Positions 30,571 through 43,029 of a stretch of 64,000 nt of DNA are shown piece after piece (position 1 is the first letter of the stretch; each line of letters begins with the position of its first letter). This stretch comes from Tritrichomonas musculus (Eukaryota; Parabasalia; Tritrichomonadida; Tritrichomonadidae). The translations under genes were made by a program, and so were the position numbers. Under the pieces are notes generated by a model. The model saw only the letters and a program-made list of their open reading frames with translations, was not told the origin of the DNA and did not search any database. Where the stretch lies: assembly GCA_039105265.1 (NCBI GenBank), contig JAPFFF010000006.1, positions 3,534,001 to 3,598,000 of the forward strand, given 5' to 3'.

Positions 30571-32117
30571 ATTTTTATATAATATAATCAAAGGGATAAG
30601 CAATCAAATTCTTTACTAATGAATAAAATAAAAAACTTTTATAATGTAAAATATAATAATCGTATGCATAAAATTCTATTTATTTAACAATATTGTTTAT
30701 AAAAATAGTTGTATACGAGAGAAAAGAGAGAAAAAACAAATTTGTGAATTCACAAATTGATAATTTGATCATTAGTCAACAAGCAATATAAAATGAGATA
30801 TAATACGTCACAAATTTGATGTTAATTATGTTTAGGTGCGTGGCTTATAAAAACAGTAGTTCTATTAACCTTTGAATTAGATTGTAACCTTTGAAGTAAA
30901 ATCAATAAATAAATTGGTTGATTAAAAAGTCTTACTGTATAGTTTGTGAAGTGGTCAAGCTTTAAATCATGAAAATTAAAGATATAACATGATGAAATAT
31001 TTCAAAGAGAATACTTAGATCAAAGTATATATGTACTCATGGAAAGTGCTTAATGATAAAGATAATTGATCAATAGATAGCAAGAATCAAAGTTGAATAC
31101 TAATAAATTATAAGAATCACATTATATAGTTTGAGTCTTTGCCAAGATACCTTATAAGACATAAAGGTTGCATCTGATCATTTTTGATAGCTAGATGATT
31201 TCATCGGGTTCAATGTATCTAGAAGAACATTCTATAAAATGATTTTTCCCGACAAATTTCACTTATATGAAATAAACAATTCAAATTTAAAAAAGCAATA
31301 TATGGAGAGAAAAACATTAACAAAATAGACTAAAAAAGAGAATTAGCATCAGAAAAACGTTTATCAATATATTAATATGAATTGAAATCAAAGTCATAAA
31401 GAATTTTTTTTTTCTTTATCATTATTTAAAATATTCAAAAAGTGAGTCGCCATTGGTGACTGAGCCTGATGTTTTTTTTACTCAAAGTATTCAAAGTGTT
31501 GAATTTTTGCGGCATGTGGTATATTTCATGAAATAAACCATCTAAACAGGGAGGAAATTGCTCTATTAAACCAAAAACCTGAATGTCTAAATAATAGTAT
31601 TAGTGATTCTGATATTGTTGAGTTTTACGAAAACATATGTCAATTTTCAGATCTGATATCTCTGTTTTAACAACTCTGATTTCCAAACAGCCCAAAATTA
31701 TACAGGTGTTAGAAACATTTGTCAGCTTTTCATTTTGACTTAAAAAAATTGTTAATAATAATGGAACAAGTGTGCCAACGATTTATATAAACGATTTTGT
31801 TAAAGAAATACTAACAATTTATATATAGAATATATTAATGTTACATTAAGGTAGAGATTATAAACACCAAAGACTCAGAATTTTTTGAAAGCTCATTACA
31901 ATTATTTGAGTGTTAAGAAGTCTCTAGAAATAAACTAAGATTTCTCATGAAAATATAGATTGATCTTAGATGGTTGGGAAAAAATATTTGAATAGTAATA
32001 TGATTTAGTTTTTATTCAATTTTAATTATATGGTTTTTATCTTGAAAGCTAAAAAATAAAAACCAGTATTAATGCGCTTTTAAGTAATGTTTGAGGAATA
32101 CTCGCTTTTTTAAAAAT
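30571..32117. other. 1.5-kb AT-rich intergenic region
   Basis: No gene of credible composition and no clear element. Some words (CACAAATTTG, TGAATTCACAAATTGATAATT) are locally palindromic. Nothing else seen. Confidence 0.5.
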
Positions 32118-32302
32118 TTATTCTTCATCATCATATAATTCGTCCATACGAATTGTAAGTTCAATAATTGTTTGAAGAATAATTCTTCGGATTTCTTGAT
32201 CAATAAAGATACTTCAAGTGAGAAAACAGACGTTCTACTAGTAATTCCGCAGAAGGAATGTGGAGTAATCGTATTGATAATTCTTCCAAAAGCTAATTTC
32301 CC
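32118..32302 (-). pseudogene. C-terminal relic of a hAT-type transposase
   Basis: The minus strand encodes LLEELSIRLLHIPSAELLVE then RLFSHLKYLY, and after one frame change DQEIRRIILQTIIELTIRMD followed by ELYDDEE and a stop. The first part is the hAT dimerisation block (S/A-S-x-x-x-E-R-x-F-S), here PSAELLVERLFS; the second continues the usual C-terminal helix. At least one frameshift makes it non-functional. A neighbouring minus frame at 32,628-32,936 may be an upstream piece but has no motif that I can identify. Confidence 0.6.
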
Positions 32303-33185
32303 CTTCTTTTCGCCATAATTCCCATTATTCAAATGAGTCTTTGGTTGGAAATACTTTTAGGGCTATATATTTATAAATTTGTTCTTTTAATAAATTTGTG
32401 TCGTATCCAAATTTATTTGCCTTATATTCCAAAATATATCTATAAATTACTGAAAAATTATTATCTTTTTCTTCTCCATCATTCATATCCAAAAAAAGTT
32501 TCTTCCATCAACAGTTAAAAATAATGCTGTTATTGAAATAATATATTCATCATATGAACAAAATCGATCAAAAATTATAGCAAAAAAGATTTTAAATTTT
32601 GCGGTTTCAAACAAGAATTTAAAAATTTTAGTTATTTCTTTTTACACCGTTAAGTAATATACTACAAAATTCATCTGTACATTTAGTTTTAATTTCTAAT
32701 TGATTATAATTGAATAATTCAATAATTATATAGACTATATTATTTCTCTTCAAGGATCTAAAAAAAGGATTAGAAAATTGTAATATTTGGTTAAATTTTA
32801 TAGAACATAACGTATTAATAAAAATATTTGAAACAGCACATAGTTCTACTATTTTTGAAAGCCAATTATTATTCAAATGTCTGAAAATTTCTTGAAGTAT
32901 CTGGCATTCGTTACATGTATTTGAATGAGAATACAAGTATCTTTGTTTGAAACAACAAAATTTATTGTTTACTAAACAAAAAGGGCAAAAACTTTCAATT
33001 CCGTAATTATTGATATATATTAAACCGTATTGCGCGAAACGTCTAACATTTTTATTAAATTTCGTTTTATCAAATTTAGATTAAAATAGAAAATGTGAGT
33101 ATAAAACACTTAATATAAGATTATATATATGATATTAAATGCTATTTGTTAAGATACCAATCAGAGTTTTATATATATTATATAT

Positions 33186-33217
<32 letters not shown>

Positions 33218-34809
33218 GAGATATTTTTTGCCCCCAATCTCTTTTGCCCCCAACGGTTAAGGTCAATATTGACCCTGTAGAGTACTTCAGAAAAAATCAG
33301 CTAGAACTTTTTTGCACTTTTGTGAAAAATACCATGAGAAGCTACTTACGCTTTTTTCGCTAAATTGATAATTTTTAATAATTTAATTTTAGTTAGTTAT
33401 TTTTTATTGCATATAATTTCGCATATATATAGGATGATTATAAGCTAAAAAAAGAAGTTTTAAGTTTCTTATTTATTTATATTATAGAGTTCAGTGACTT
33501 TAATCTATATTTATTACTATTCAAATTAAAGGATAGGTGAGTTTTTTGAATTTATGGTCATTCAATTATTAAGTTCGGTGAGGTTTTTTTGATAAAATTA
33601 TATTAAAATGAAATGCAATTTCTTTTTCACTTTATTTTTTAAATGATACTATTTATGCTAACATCTTTTGTTAATTAATTAAATCATTTGTTCTAAATTA
33701 ATTTGTTACATTTATATTGAACTCAAAATCTTTTGTTAATGAATTCTATTGTTATTTTTGAATTAAAAATTAAAATAAACAATGATTCGTATTTTCTAAT
33801 ATTCATCTTATATAAAAATTGAATATTTTCTAATATTCATCTTATATATAAAAATTGAATACATTCTTTTTTTATGAAATATCTATATTCATCATAATTT
33901 CAAGATTATACTCATTTAAATTAAATAATGGGTGGGACACTCTTTTTTTTACCTCAAAAAGTTTCAAAATCTCTTCGAATTTTAGGTTTTATTTGGTGAT
34001 TTTAATAAATTTTCTTACCCATTTAATAATCTTTAAATTGGTCATTGAAACCAATCAAAAAACTTAATATTCATCGAGTTTTTTTTGACTTCACATACTA
34101 ATAGATCTCTCTTCGTAAGAGATATCTTTCAAAACTACTAATACTATTTGATTTTATACATATGCATTATACATTATAAAACATAAATATTTATAATTAC
34201 TTTGCCGTTAGTCCAAAAAAGTTAATATAATAATTATTTTTAAGTTTTTTCGATACATGATCTTTTCTAACTTTTTATTTTGTAATATTCGATTTCTTCT
34301 TTTAATGCTCAATAAAATGATATATTTTGTTTGAACATAACTTCAAAGATAAAGTTTAGTTTGAAAAATGAATTCAAAAAGTTGAATTAATAAACGGAAT
34401 GATTCAATTTTCGGCGGTTAGAAAATTAATTTTAAACGATCAAACTCAATATTTTTGCTTTAAAATATATTATAAGAATAGGGAATATTATTTAAAATGA
34501 GGTTCCGCCATTTATAAAATCAAAAAATTCAAAATGACCATTTTTTACCCAAATTATTTTTTATGGAAAATAAAATGCGATTATCTAATTCATCTTTGAT
34601 GATTTTGATTTTTTAAATAGTAAATTATATGTAGCTATTAAAAATCTATCTAAATATAAAATAACTGGAAAAAGTCTTGGATAGCTTACACATATTAAAT
34701 ATAATCTTGAAATTATATTTCATCATCAATTAAAATTTTGTCCGGGTCATAATTGCGTTATCATTTAATTTGGAAATAAAATAAAACCTATAACATTAAA
34801 CAAAATTAT
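32303..34809. other. AT-rich region with short repeats, no gene
   Basis: Contains an unassigned 102-codon minus frame (32,628-32,936), a T run of roughly 27 near 33,188, twin GCCCCCAA words at about 33,230 and 33,248, and a tandem pair of a roughly 38-bp unit (TTCTAATATTCATCTTATAT) at about 33,793-33,866. No intact gene. Confidence 0.45.
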
Positions 34810-35290
34810 TCATATTGTAGGACTGATATTTTTTTTTTTTTTTGCAGGTATCAATAAAGGATTTTCACAATATTCAATTCCTCTAACTGATCTAACTTTA
34901 TGTATATCACAATTTACAATATATTCAAATATTGAATCCTCTTCTTTAAAAAAGCAATCTTGGCGAAACACACTGGTCACGTTACATGGCAATGTAGCTT
35001 TCATCCAAGAATCAACGATCGATGTTATTTCGTTTGAATTTGCATTTAGAGAATCATCGGTAGTTATTGATTTTTTTAAATTCTTTTGAACTCCGAACAT
35101 TCCGATATCAAGCACTTGGACTTGATCGGAAGAATTCGGAGGTTCTAAAAATGGAATTATATCTCGATATGCACATCCATGTAAAAACCGGACAAATGAC
35201 ATGTACAGCCATCATACATTAAAAGAACTGGGCCAGAATAATTATATTGCAGTCTTCTTGATTCTATTTCAGGAAAGAAAATGCTCTCGG
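34810..35290 (-). pseudogene. Relic of a pogo/Tc1-type DDE transposase
   Basis: Minus-strand pieces read PEIESRRLQYNYSGPVLLMY DGCTCH (second catalytic Asp block, here in MYDG) and then NSSDQVQVLDIGMFGVQKN, the phrase that follows the catalytic helix in pogo/Tigger-like transposases (P-H-S-S-x-x-Q-P-L-D-V-G-V-F-G). Further on, SWMKATLPCNVTSVFRQ matches the family's W-x-x-A-x-x-x-x-N-V-x-x-A-F-R segment. The pieces are in different frames and truncated at the N-terminus; a single open stretch covers 34,810-35,202. Confidence 0.65.
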
Positions 35291-35476
35291 CTCAATAATA
35301 GAATATTTGGGCATGGATAAATCCATTTTTTTTTTTTTTGCATACTATTTCAATTACATTGTCAGTATATCCTTTTTGAGAAATTTTTATGTTTTATATT
35401 AGAAAATATCTTTTTAATAATACTTTCAAAAATAGTTAGTTCATCTTTGATACTCATCCAATCATCAATTGCAATG

Positions 35477-36332
35477 TCATCTTTGAGACAGAAGATGGCT
35501 CACGCATCTGAAGTATAAAATATTTTGGATGTCCTGAATATTAACTAAACAAACTTCAAAGATTGCCTCACCCTGCACTTGTAAATTATCAGTAGTAATA
35601 CCTGTGATATCTCTTTGATTTTGTTTTTCTTTATTAATTGCATTATTGATATCAGATCTCTCTACATCCAATGTTCCATTGATATTTAGGACCATGTAAA
35701 AAAAAAAGTACTTAAATTTATTACAAAAGGTTATAATAAACTTTAAAACTTCCCCTTTATTTATTGAACCAGTATCAATTAAAAAGATGCTTTTATATTT
35801 TGAAATTGAGATATTGAAGCTTTGAAGTTATAATTACAAACTTTGTTTATTGTATTTCTTGCAATATGTATATTATTAAGAATTTTAAAAATTCATCTTT
35901 AGAAACGTTGGCAGATTTCATCTCGTACCAGAGTTTTACAAAGCTTGCAATAAATAGTAAATATTTTTTCAAAGCAATTGTTTTTTTGGGTAAGTTTTCT
36001 GAAATTCCATTTTCAAATATGACTTAACTGATTCTTTTAAAACCAACTTTTGTAGTATCTAGGAATTCTTGGTTTTGGATTTTTTGAAAAGTATTATTTT
36101 TATTTGATAAAATAATAGGCAATAATTCATTAACAACATAATTAGTAATGCCACTGCTACAAGAAACTTTAGAAAGATCACTTTGTTGAATGGATTTTAA
36201 CAAAAATAATTGTAGAATTCATTTACTCAAGTCGATGATGGCATCTTAAATGACCAGAAAGCCTATTCAACTCTGAAAATACGTGGTAATATGCTGCAAA
36301 AGGACATTTTGGTGAATATTTTTGTGTGTGAG
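35477..36332 (-). pseudogene. Relic of a hAT-like transposase (zinc finger to central region)
   Basis: At about 36,250-36,332 the minus strand encodes KCPFAAYYHVFSELNRLSGH then LRCHH, a Cys/His pattern like the BED zinc finger of hAT transposases. Further on an open stretch reads FASFVKLWYEMKSANVSK-like sequence (from about 35,960), and the frame at 35,477-35,695 contains GITTDNLQVQGEAIFEV followed by NILYFRCVSHLLS, the hAT pattern of a catalytic T-D-N and a downstream R-C-x-x-H-L-L. Stops and frame changes separate the parts. The relic may belong with the hAT C-terminus at 32,118 if the pogo relic inserted between them. Confidence 0.5.
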
Positions 36333-36410
36333 ATTTGTATAAGTAATTATTAAATATGGTTAAAATAAATCAATTTATTGTTCATTAAAGTTTCGAAATT
36401 AAAGTGTCCC

Positions 36411-36602
36411 AAAAAAATAGGGGTCTCATTCAATAAAATAGGGGTCGACGATCAAGTTAAGAAAAAATTGAATATTTTTTCAGAAAATATAATTTTAAGA
36501 AAAAAAAAAAATTTTTTTTCAAATATTTTTTTCTCAAAATAAATTTTATTATCGTTTTCCCTTGAAATTAATTATTTTTTGAATCGACCCCCTATTTTTT
36601 CA
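36411..36602. repeat. 190-bp inverted repeat with ends AAAAAATAGGGGTC
   Basis: AAAAATAGGGGTC occurs on the left (36,413-36,426, and again at about 36,437-36,448 as AAATAGGGGTCGAC) and inverted on the right as GTCGA...; the right end is CGACCCCCTATTTTTT at 36,585-36,600. The centre is an A run facing a T run. It looks like a small hairpin MITE; no target duplication found. Confidence 0.5.
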
Positions 36603-36953
36603 ATTTTTAATTAAACTTTTTGATAAATATATGATCGTTACTTAATCTCAATCATTTAATAGAAAGAATATATTGGCTCAAAGTCTTTATGCCCTTCACG
36701 ATTTTGTGAGGATTCTCTCAATTTTTTGTGTAATTTTTTTCAAAAATGTAAAAATATAAATATTAGCTCAGAAACAAATTGAATGATCATAGAATTGCAA
36801 AATAAACATTCAAAATAAAAAATTAAAATATCTCCACCAAAAAATCATTAAATAAAGCATTTCACTAAATTAAATGATAAAATATTATATTTTAGTAAAT
36901 GAATATATGCACCAAAAGATGAAAAAGATGACTTTTCCTTATTCATTGAAAAT

Positions 36954-37345
36954 AATTGAGAGATCATTGAAATAATAATAAATGCATTCAATTAAAAAAA
37001 CTAAAATATCTTGCCGGAAATAATAAAAACTATATTTCCAATCTAAATTAAACTTAATTATATAAGTAATATAATATATAAACTAATATAAAATGCGTAT
37101 ATTTTCGATATTTGGTTTTTAATTCAAAATAATTGAGAGATCATTGAAATAGGAATTAATGCATTCAATTAAAAAAACTAAAATATCTTGCCGGAAATAA
37201 TAAAAACTATATTTCCAATCTAAATTAAACTTAATTATATAAGTAATATAATATATAAACAAATATAAAATGCGCATATTTTCGATATTTGGTTTTTAAT
37301 TCAAAATAATTGAGAGATCATTGAAACAAGAATTAATCTATTCAA
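36954..37345. repeat. 177-bp tandem repeat in the left foldback arm
   Basis: The word AATTGAGAGATCATTGAAA starts at 36,954, 37,131 and 37,308, spaced exactly 177 bp: two full units and a partial third. Each full unit contains CTTGCCGGAAATAATAAAAA and ends in TTGGTTTTTAATTCAAAAT. The same structure lies inverted in the right arm (about 40,930-41,320), so the tandem duplication is older than, or was copied with, the inverted duplication. Confidence 0.8.
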
Positions 37346-37506
37346 TTTAAAAATAAACAATATCCTAGTAAATTTAACGATATGTATATTATTTCTCTGG
37401 TTAAAATAGAATTAAATTGATGATAAGTAATCAAAATAATATTAGTTAATGAGAATTATTATTTTATTATTTTGAATGCAAAAAATTGAATACTCTAATA
37501 TAATCA

Positions 37507-38033
37507 CTAGGCTTTTGTGTCCAAACGAGTTTGTATTCAAAAAGTATCCAATGGATACTCATTTTTGTTCGTTATTTTTTGAGAGAATTTGAGGATCCAA
37601 AATAGCCAAAATGGACACTTTAACTCAATCTTGGATACACCTTTCAATTTTCATTGATTATTTTGAATGTATATTTCGTTTGACCAATTATATCGCTCCA
37701 AATTTACATTGAATTTTATTTTTTATTTCAAATGTTGATCTTCTTGGTCAAAATCATTCTTAATGAATTTGAATAGTTTATAATACATATTTGAGAGGTT
37801 TTTTAAAAATTAAGAATAGTATGTGTTTAAGGCATTTATTATTGCTTTTTTTCTGATATTAATGAGTTTATTAAAGTAAAAATAAAGTATCCAATAAAAA
37901 ATTTTTTGGATACTTCAACACAAATCTTTGAATAAAATACTAAATAAAAAAGCAGTTTTGTGTCCACAAAAAGTGACAGCTTTTTACAAAAAGTCGAAAA
38001 TGGACACTCAGTTCACTGGATACAAAAGCCTAG
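37507..38033. mobile_element. 527-bp MITE inserted in the left foldback arm, with 8-bp target duplication
   Basis: Ends read CTAGGCTTTTGTGTCC on the left and CTAGGCTTTTGTATCC in reverse complement on the right. TATAATCA is duplicated on both sides (37,499-37,506 and 38,034-38,041). The intact right arm of the foldback holds the unoccupied site: around 40,765 the sequence in reverse complement runs CTCTAATATAATCATAAAT with one TATAATCA. The element has no coding capacity; internal words GTGTCCA/TGGACAC repeat in both orientations. The 8-bp duplication and TAGG-type ends suit the hAT superfamily. Confidence 0.9.
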
Positions 38034-38619
38034 TATAATCATAAATTTTTCAAAAATTTTACAAAATTTTTGAGAAATAAAAGGTATCAATCTACTCAAA
38101 CAGAAAGACATTATGTTAATTTATGTATTCCATTGTGATAATATGTGTAAAACCACCATATTAGAATTGATTATATCTTATATTTATTAAATAAAATAAT
38201 ATTTTATATATATATATATAATATTATTTATGTTATTATAGTGAAACCTTGATAAAAACCTATAATAATTAAAATTATAAATAACTAATATACACCATAT
38301 TCATTTTAAATTATTCAATTAATAAAATATTTTTTTTTTATATAAAAGGCTTAATAATTATTTACATTATTAACTATATCTAATGTACATTATATTATAT
38401 GAGTCTGATTTAATTTATTTTTACATTTTTAAAGACTCTTCTTTTTTAAAAAAAATAGCATATGTACTTTTTGAACCTAATTCCTATTTGTGCTTTCCCA
38501 TTAAGTTAAATAAATTGAATTCACTATGTTTTTAATTTAATATATCAATATTTTATGACCAAAGATTAAAATTAAAATGCAGAAATCGAGATTATTTTGA
38601 GCTTTATGGTCATTATATA

Positions 38620-40160
38620 TGCTCAAATATTATGAATATGCATCATACATATATGAATATGAATTAAATGTTTATGAATATCTATTAAATATGCACAAAT
38701 ATGTATGAATATGTACCAAACATGCATGAATTCTATTAAATATGTATAAATGTGCATCAAACATATATGAATATGCATCTAATATCTATAAATATGCATC
38801 AAATATGTATGAATATACACCAAAATTAATGAATATGAATCAAACATATATGAATATATATTAAATATGCTTGAATATGCATCAAATATGTATGAATATG
38901 CAATAAAATATATAAATATGCATTAAATATGTATGAATATGCATCAAATATATATTAATATGCACAATAATGGTTGAATATGCATCAAATATGTATGAAT
39001 ATGCATCAAACATATATGAATATCTATTAAATATGTATGAATATGCATCAAACATATATGAATATATATTAAATATGCATGAATATGCATCAAATATGTA
39101 TGAATATGCATCAAATGTTTATGAATATGCATCAAATATGTATGAATATGCAATAAAATATCTATTAATATGCACAATAATGGTTGAATATGCATCAAAC
39201 ATATATGAATATATATTAAATATGCATGAATATGCATCAAACATATATGAATATCTATTAAATATGTATGAATATATATTAAATATGCATGAATATGCAT
39301 CAAATATGTATGAATATTCATCAAATATTTATGAATATGCATCAAATATGTATGAATATGCAATAAAATATCTATTAATATGCACAATAATGGTTGAATA
39401 TGCATCAAATATGTATAAATATGCAATAAAATATCTATTAATATGCACAATAATGGTTGAATATGCATCAAACATATATGAATATCTATTAAATATGTAT
39501 GAATATGCATCAAATATGTATGAATATGCATCAAATATGTATGAATATGCATCAAATATGTATGAATATGCATCAAATATGTATGAATATGCATCAAATA
39601 TGTATGAATATGCATCAAATATGTATGAATATGCATCAAATATGTATGAATATGCATCAAATATGTATGAATATGCATCAAACATATATGAATATGCATC
39701 AAATATGTATGAATATGCATCAAATATGTATGAATATGCATCAAATATGTATGAATATGCATCAAATATGTATGAATATGCATCAAATATGTATGAATAT
39801 GCATCAAATATGTATGAATATGCATCAAATATGTATGAATATGCATCAAATATGTATGAATATGCATCAAACATATATGAATATATATTAAATATGCATG
39901 AATATATATCAAATATGCATGAATATGCATCAAATATGTATGAATATGCATCAAACATATATGAATATCTATTAATTATGCATGAATATACATCAAATAT
40001 GTATGAATATGCATCAAACATATATGAATATCTATTAAATATGTATGAATATGCATCAAATATATATGAATATCTATTAAATATGTATGAATATGAATCA
40101 AATATATATGAATATGCACAAAAATGTATGGATATGCATTAAATATGTATGAGCATGTTA
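38620..40160. repeat. 1.5-kb minisatellite, 21-bp unit
   Basis: About 70 head-to-tail copies of a 21-bp unit with the core ATGAATATGCATCAAATATG; a nearly perfect stretch runs from about 39,490 to 39,870. Variant half-units (CATATATGAATAT, CTATTAAATATGTATG, CAATAAAATATCTATT) are interspersed and recur as larger blocks, for example three blocks containing TATCTATTAATATGCACAAT between 39,150 and 39,460. As 21 is a multiple of three and the unit has few stops, long frames are open on both strands (heptads such as MYEYASN or MHIHTYL); these are by-products of the repeat, not genes. Confidence 0.95.
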
Positions 40161-41551
40161 ATCTTGTTTATCCCCTGTGAAGGTGTGATTTATAATCTAA
40201 TTATTATTTTTTTTTTTGCATTTAATATTCTTTTGAAATATTATTTGTCTCATATTTCTCATATTTCTAACTATAACTTTCATTTGTAAAAGATGTAAAA
40301 AATTGGAATTATCAATGTGTAATTTATTAATGTCAATATAAAATCTTGACAAATTCCACATTCTTATCATGAATTTCACTTATTATAATCACTTACAATT
40401 TTCATGCTAAAATTTTTGGTATCTTCTATATTCACTTTTTAAAATGAATTTGCAAAATAAAGTTAAATCAAAAATTTTAATTATATAATGAGTATATATT
40501 CCTTTTTTATGGTATTTCATATAGATGATTCTATTGGTTGTTATCATAAAAACTTTATATGCTTTTATTATGATCATTATTTTTGTTATGTTTTTTCGCT
40601 AAATTTTTAAAAAATAAATAAAATTTTTTAGATGTAACATAAAAGTAATATGTCCATTATCACAATGGAATACATAAATTAACATAATGTCTTTCTGTTT
40701 GAGTAGATTGATACCTTTTATTTCTCAAAAATTTTGTAAAATTTTTGAAAAATTTATGATTATATTAGAGTATTCAATTTTTTGCATTCAAAATAATAAA
40801 ATAATAATTCTCATTAACTAATATTATTTTGATTACTTATCATCAATTTAATTCTATTTTAACCAGAGAAATAATATACATATCGTTAAATTTACTAGGA
40901 TATTGTTTATTTTTAAATTGAATAGATTAATTCTTGTTTCAATGATCTCTCAATTATTTTGAATTAAAAACCAAATATCGAAAATATGCGCATTTTATAT
41001 TTGTTTATATATTATATTACTTATATAATTAAGTTTAATTTAGATTGGAAATATAGTTTTTATTATTTCCGGCAAGATATTTTAGTTTTTTTAATTGAAT
41101 GCATTAATTCCTATTTCAATGATCTCTCAATTATTTTGAATTAAAAACCAAATATCGAAAATATACGCATTTTATATTAGTTTATATATTATATTACTTA
41201 TATAATTAAGTTTAATTTAGATTGGAAATATAGTTTTTATTATTTCCGGCAAGATATTTTAGTTTTTTTAATTGAATGCATTTATTATTATTTCAATGAT
41301 CTCTCAATTATTTTCAATGAATAAGGAAAAGTCATCTTTTTCATCTTTTGGTGCATATATTCATTTACTAAAATATAATATTTTATCATTTAATTTAGTG
41401 AAATGCTTTATTTAATGATTTTTTGGTGGAGATATTTTAATTTTTTATTTTGAATGTTTATTTTGCAATTCTATGATCATTCAATTTGTTTCTGAGAGTA
41501 TGTTTTTTTTCTTCAGAAAAATTGAGAGTGAAGGGCATAAAGACTTTGAGC

Positions 41552-41997
41552 AGAAGTGCGAGAACCTAAATAACGTATTTTTGTATAATTTAGTATGTTC
41601 ATTATCTTTGTATCTTATCATGAATACTTTAATATTATTTTCATTTTAATATTAATAAACTTATTAATATTCTATTTATTGGTATAAAATGAAATAGATT
41701 AATTATTCATCAAAATACTGATCATTTAAAAAAACTGAAATTTGTTGTGTTATCTCGATATCTGATAAACATATTAATATTATTTTTATATATATATGAT
41801 TTATTTAATATTATATATAATATATGTTGGATATAAAGAAAAATAACTTTTTAAAATAATAATATCTGCATTTTATAAAATATTTGTTTTATTTGAGCTT
41901 ATTTTGAGGGATAGATTGAATTTCTAGGGGATAACTATTATTATATATTTATATATATAAATATATTATATCATATTAAAATATAAAAAAATATCAC
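41552..41997. other. AT-rich spacer right of the foldback
   Basis: No gene and no element identified; the first bases AGAAGTGCGAGAACC recur beside a GCTCAAAG word near 43,000. Confidence 0.4.
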
Positions 41998-42897
41998 TCG
42001 ACAGGCGTAGCTCTATTTTAACTTTTATAAAACTTATTTTTTTTTCTGGGGAAAACGTTATTTTTAAATTTTTGATAATTTTCGGTTCACTTTTTGATAA
42101 TCTTCGAATGACTTTTTGATAACTTTTTGTTTATTTTTTGTTTATTTTCGGTTCACTTTTTGTTAATTTTCGGTTCACTTTTTGATAATTTTCGATCGAC
42201 TTTTTGATAATTTAAGATTTATTTTTTGTTTATTTTCGGTTCACTTTTTGTTAATTTTCGGTTCACTTTTTGATAATTTTCGATTGACTTTTTAAGAAGT
42301 ATCAACTTTATAGGTAATTCAATTTTTTTTATGTTTTGTTTCTTTATTTTATTTATTTTAAAGTAATTTATGCGAAATTTCAAGAAATAAAAGAAATATA
42401 ACACTTCCTAAATACTTATTCAAGTATATTCTATAAATATGAAGAGAATATTTAATATGATTTTTCCATTAAAGAAGTTTTCATCAAAATTTATTGAAAA
42501 AAATTATAATCTACTTAAGTAAAGTATTTTCCATAAGTTAATCACTTTTTTTTCTAAAAGAAAGTATATTTCTCAATATTAATTGAAGATTTTTTTTGAT
42601 TATTTTGATATTTTACCCAAATAAACTTTATATTTACATAAAATAATCTGTATTTATAATCATTTTCATTCTTTTTTCTTATTCCTATTTGATCAACGAG
42701 ATAATAATTTTATCATAATTAATTTAAAATAATATAAAAAACATTTAATACACTGATATTAGATTTAAAATAACTTGTATTTATGTTAAAAAGTCAGTTA
42801 CAGTTATCTATTTGATCCAAATATATTATCCTTATTATTTCCATATTCAATAGTTTACAATTAAAAACTAAAATGTTTATAAAACTACACCTGTCGA
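41998..42897. mobile_element. 900-bp inverted-repeat element containing a 22-bp tandem repeat
   Basis: TCGACAGGCGTAG at 41,998-42,010 pairs with CTACACCTGTCGA at 42,885-42,897 (13 bp, one mismatch); TTTTATAAAA-like sequence follows on both sides of the interior. No target duplication was recognised, so the transposon status is tentative. Inside, about 42,056-42,290 holds roughly ten copies of a 22-23-bp unit with core TTTTCGGTTCACTTTTTG, with CGGTTCAC alternating with CGATTGAC or CGATCGAC. No gene. Confidence 0.5.
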
Positions 42898-43029
42898 ATA
42901 AATAATTTTAATTTTATGTTTTTTATATTCTATATAGAGCAAATAATATAATATTAAAAAATAAAAGATATTGGAAACTTTTTATAGTTCACGCACTTCT
43001 CTTTGAGCCAATATATTTTTTAATTCTAA

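Larger units (their letters stand above)
36676..41551. mobile_element. 4.9-kb foldback palindrome
   Basis: The left arm (36,676-38,145, including a 535-bp insertion) and right arm (40,655-41,551, 897 bp) are inverted copies that are nearly identical over most of their length. Both outer ends start GCTCAAAGTCTTTATGCCC and both inner ends contain CCATTGTGATAAT. Each arm carries a tandem 177-bp repeat, as the arms of Drosophila FB-type foldback elements do. The 2.5-kb loop is AT-rich and dominated by a 21-bp minisatellite. No transposase is encoded. Flanks show no direct duplication, so insertion by transposition is not proven; an inverted duplication in place is the alternative. Confidence 0.75.

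Noticed and set aside
32069-32332. 87-codon minus frame read as a stand-alone gene
   Set aside because: Reading the other frames of the same stretch gives the hAT dimerisation block, so this is a transposase relic and not a gene in that frame.
33188-33218. Long T run as a possible retroposon poly-A tail (minus strand)
   Set aside because: No adjoining gene-like sequence or target duplication was found; homopolymer runs are common in this window.
38944-40142. Long open frames with MYEYASN or MHIHTYL heptads on both strands
   Set aside because: They are by-products of the 21-bp minisatellite, open in several frames on both strands, with no independent start context or non-repeat domain.
36660-41560. 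A direct target duplication around the foldback palindrome
   Set aside because: The flanks (AATATATTG on the left, AGAAGTGCG on the right) do not match, so no duplication can be claimed.
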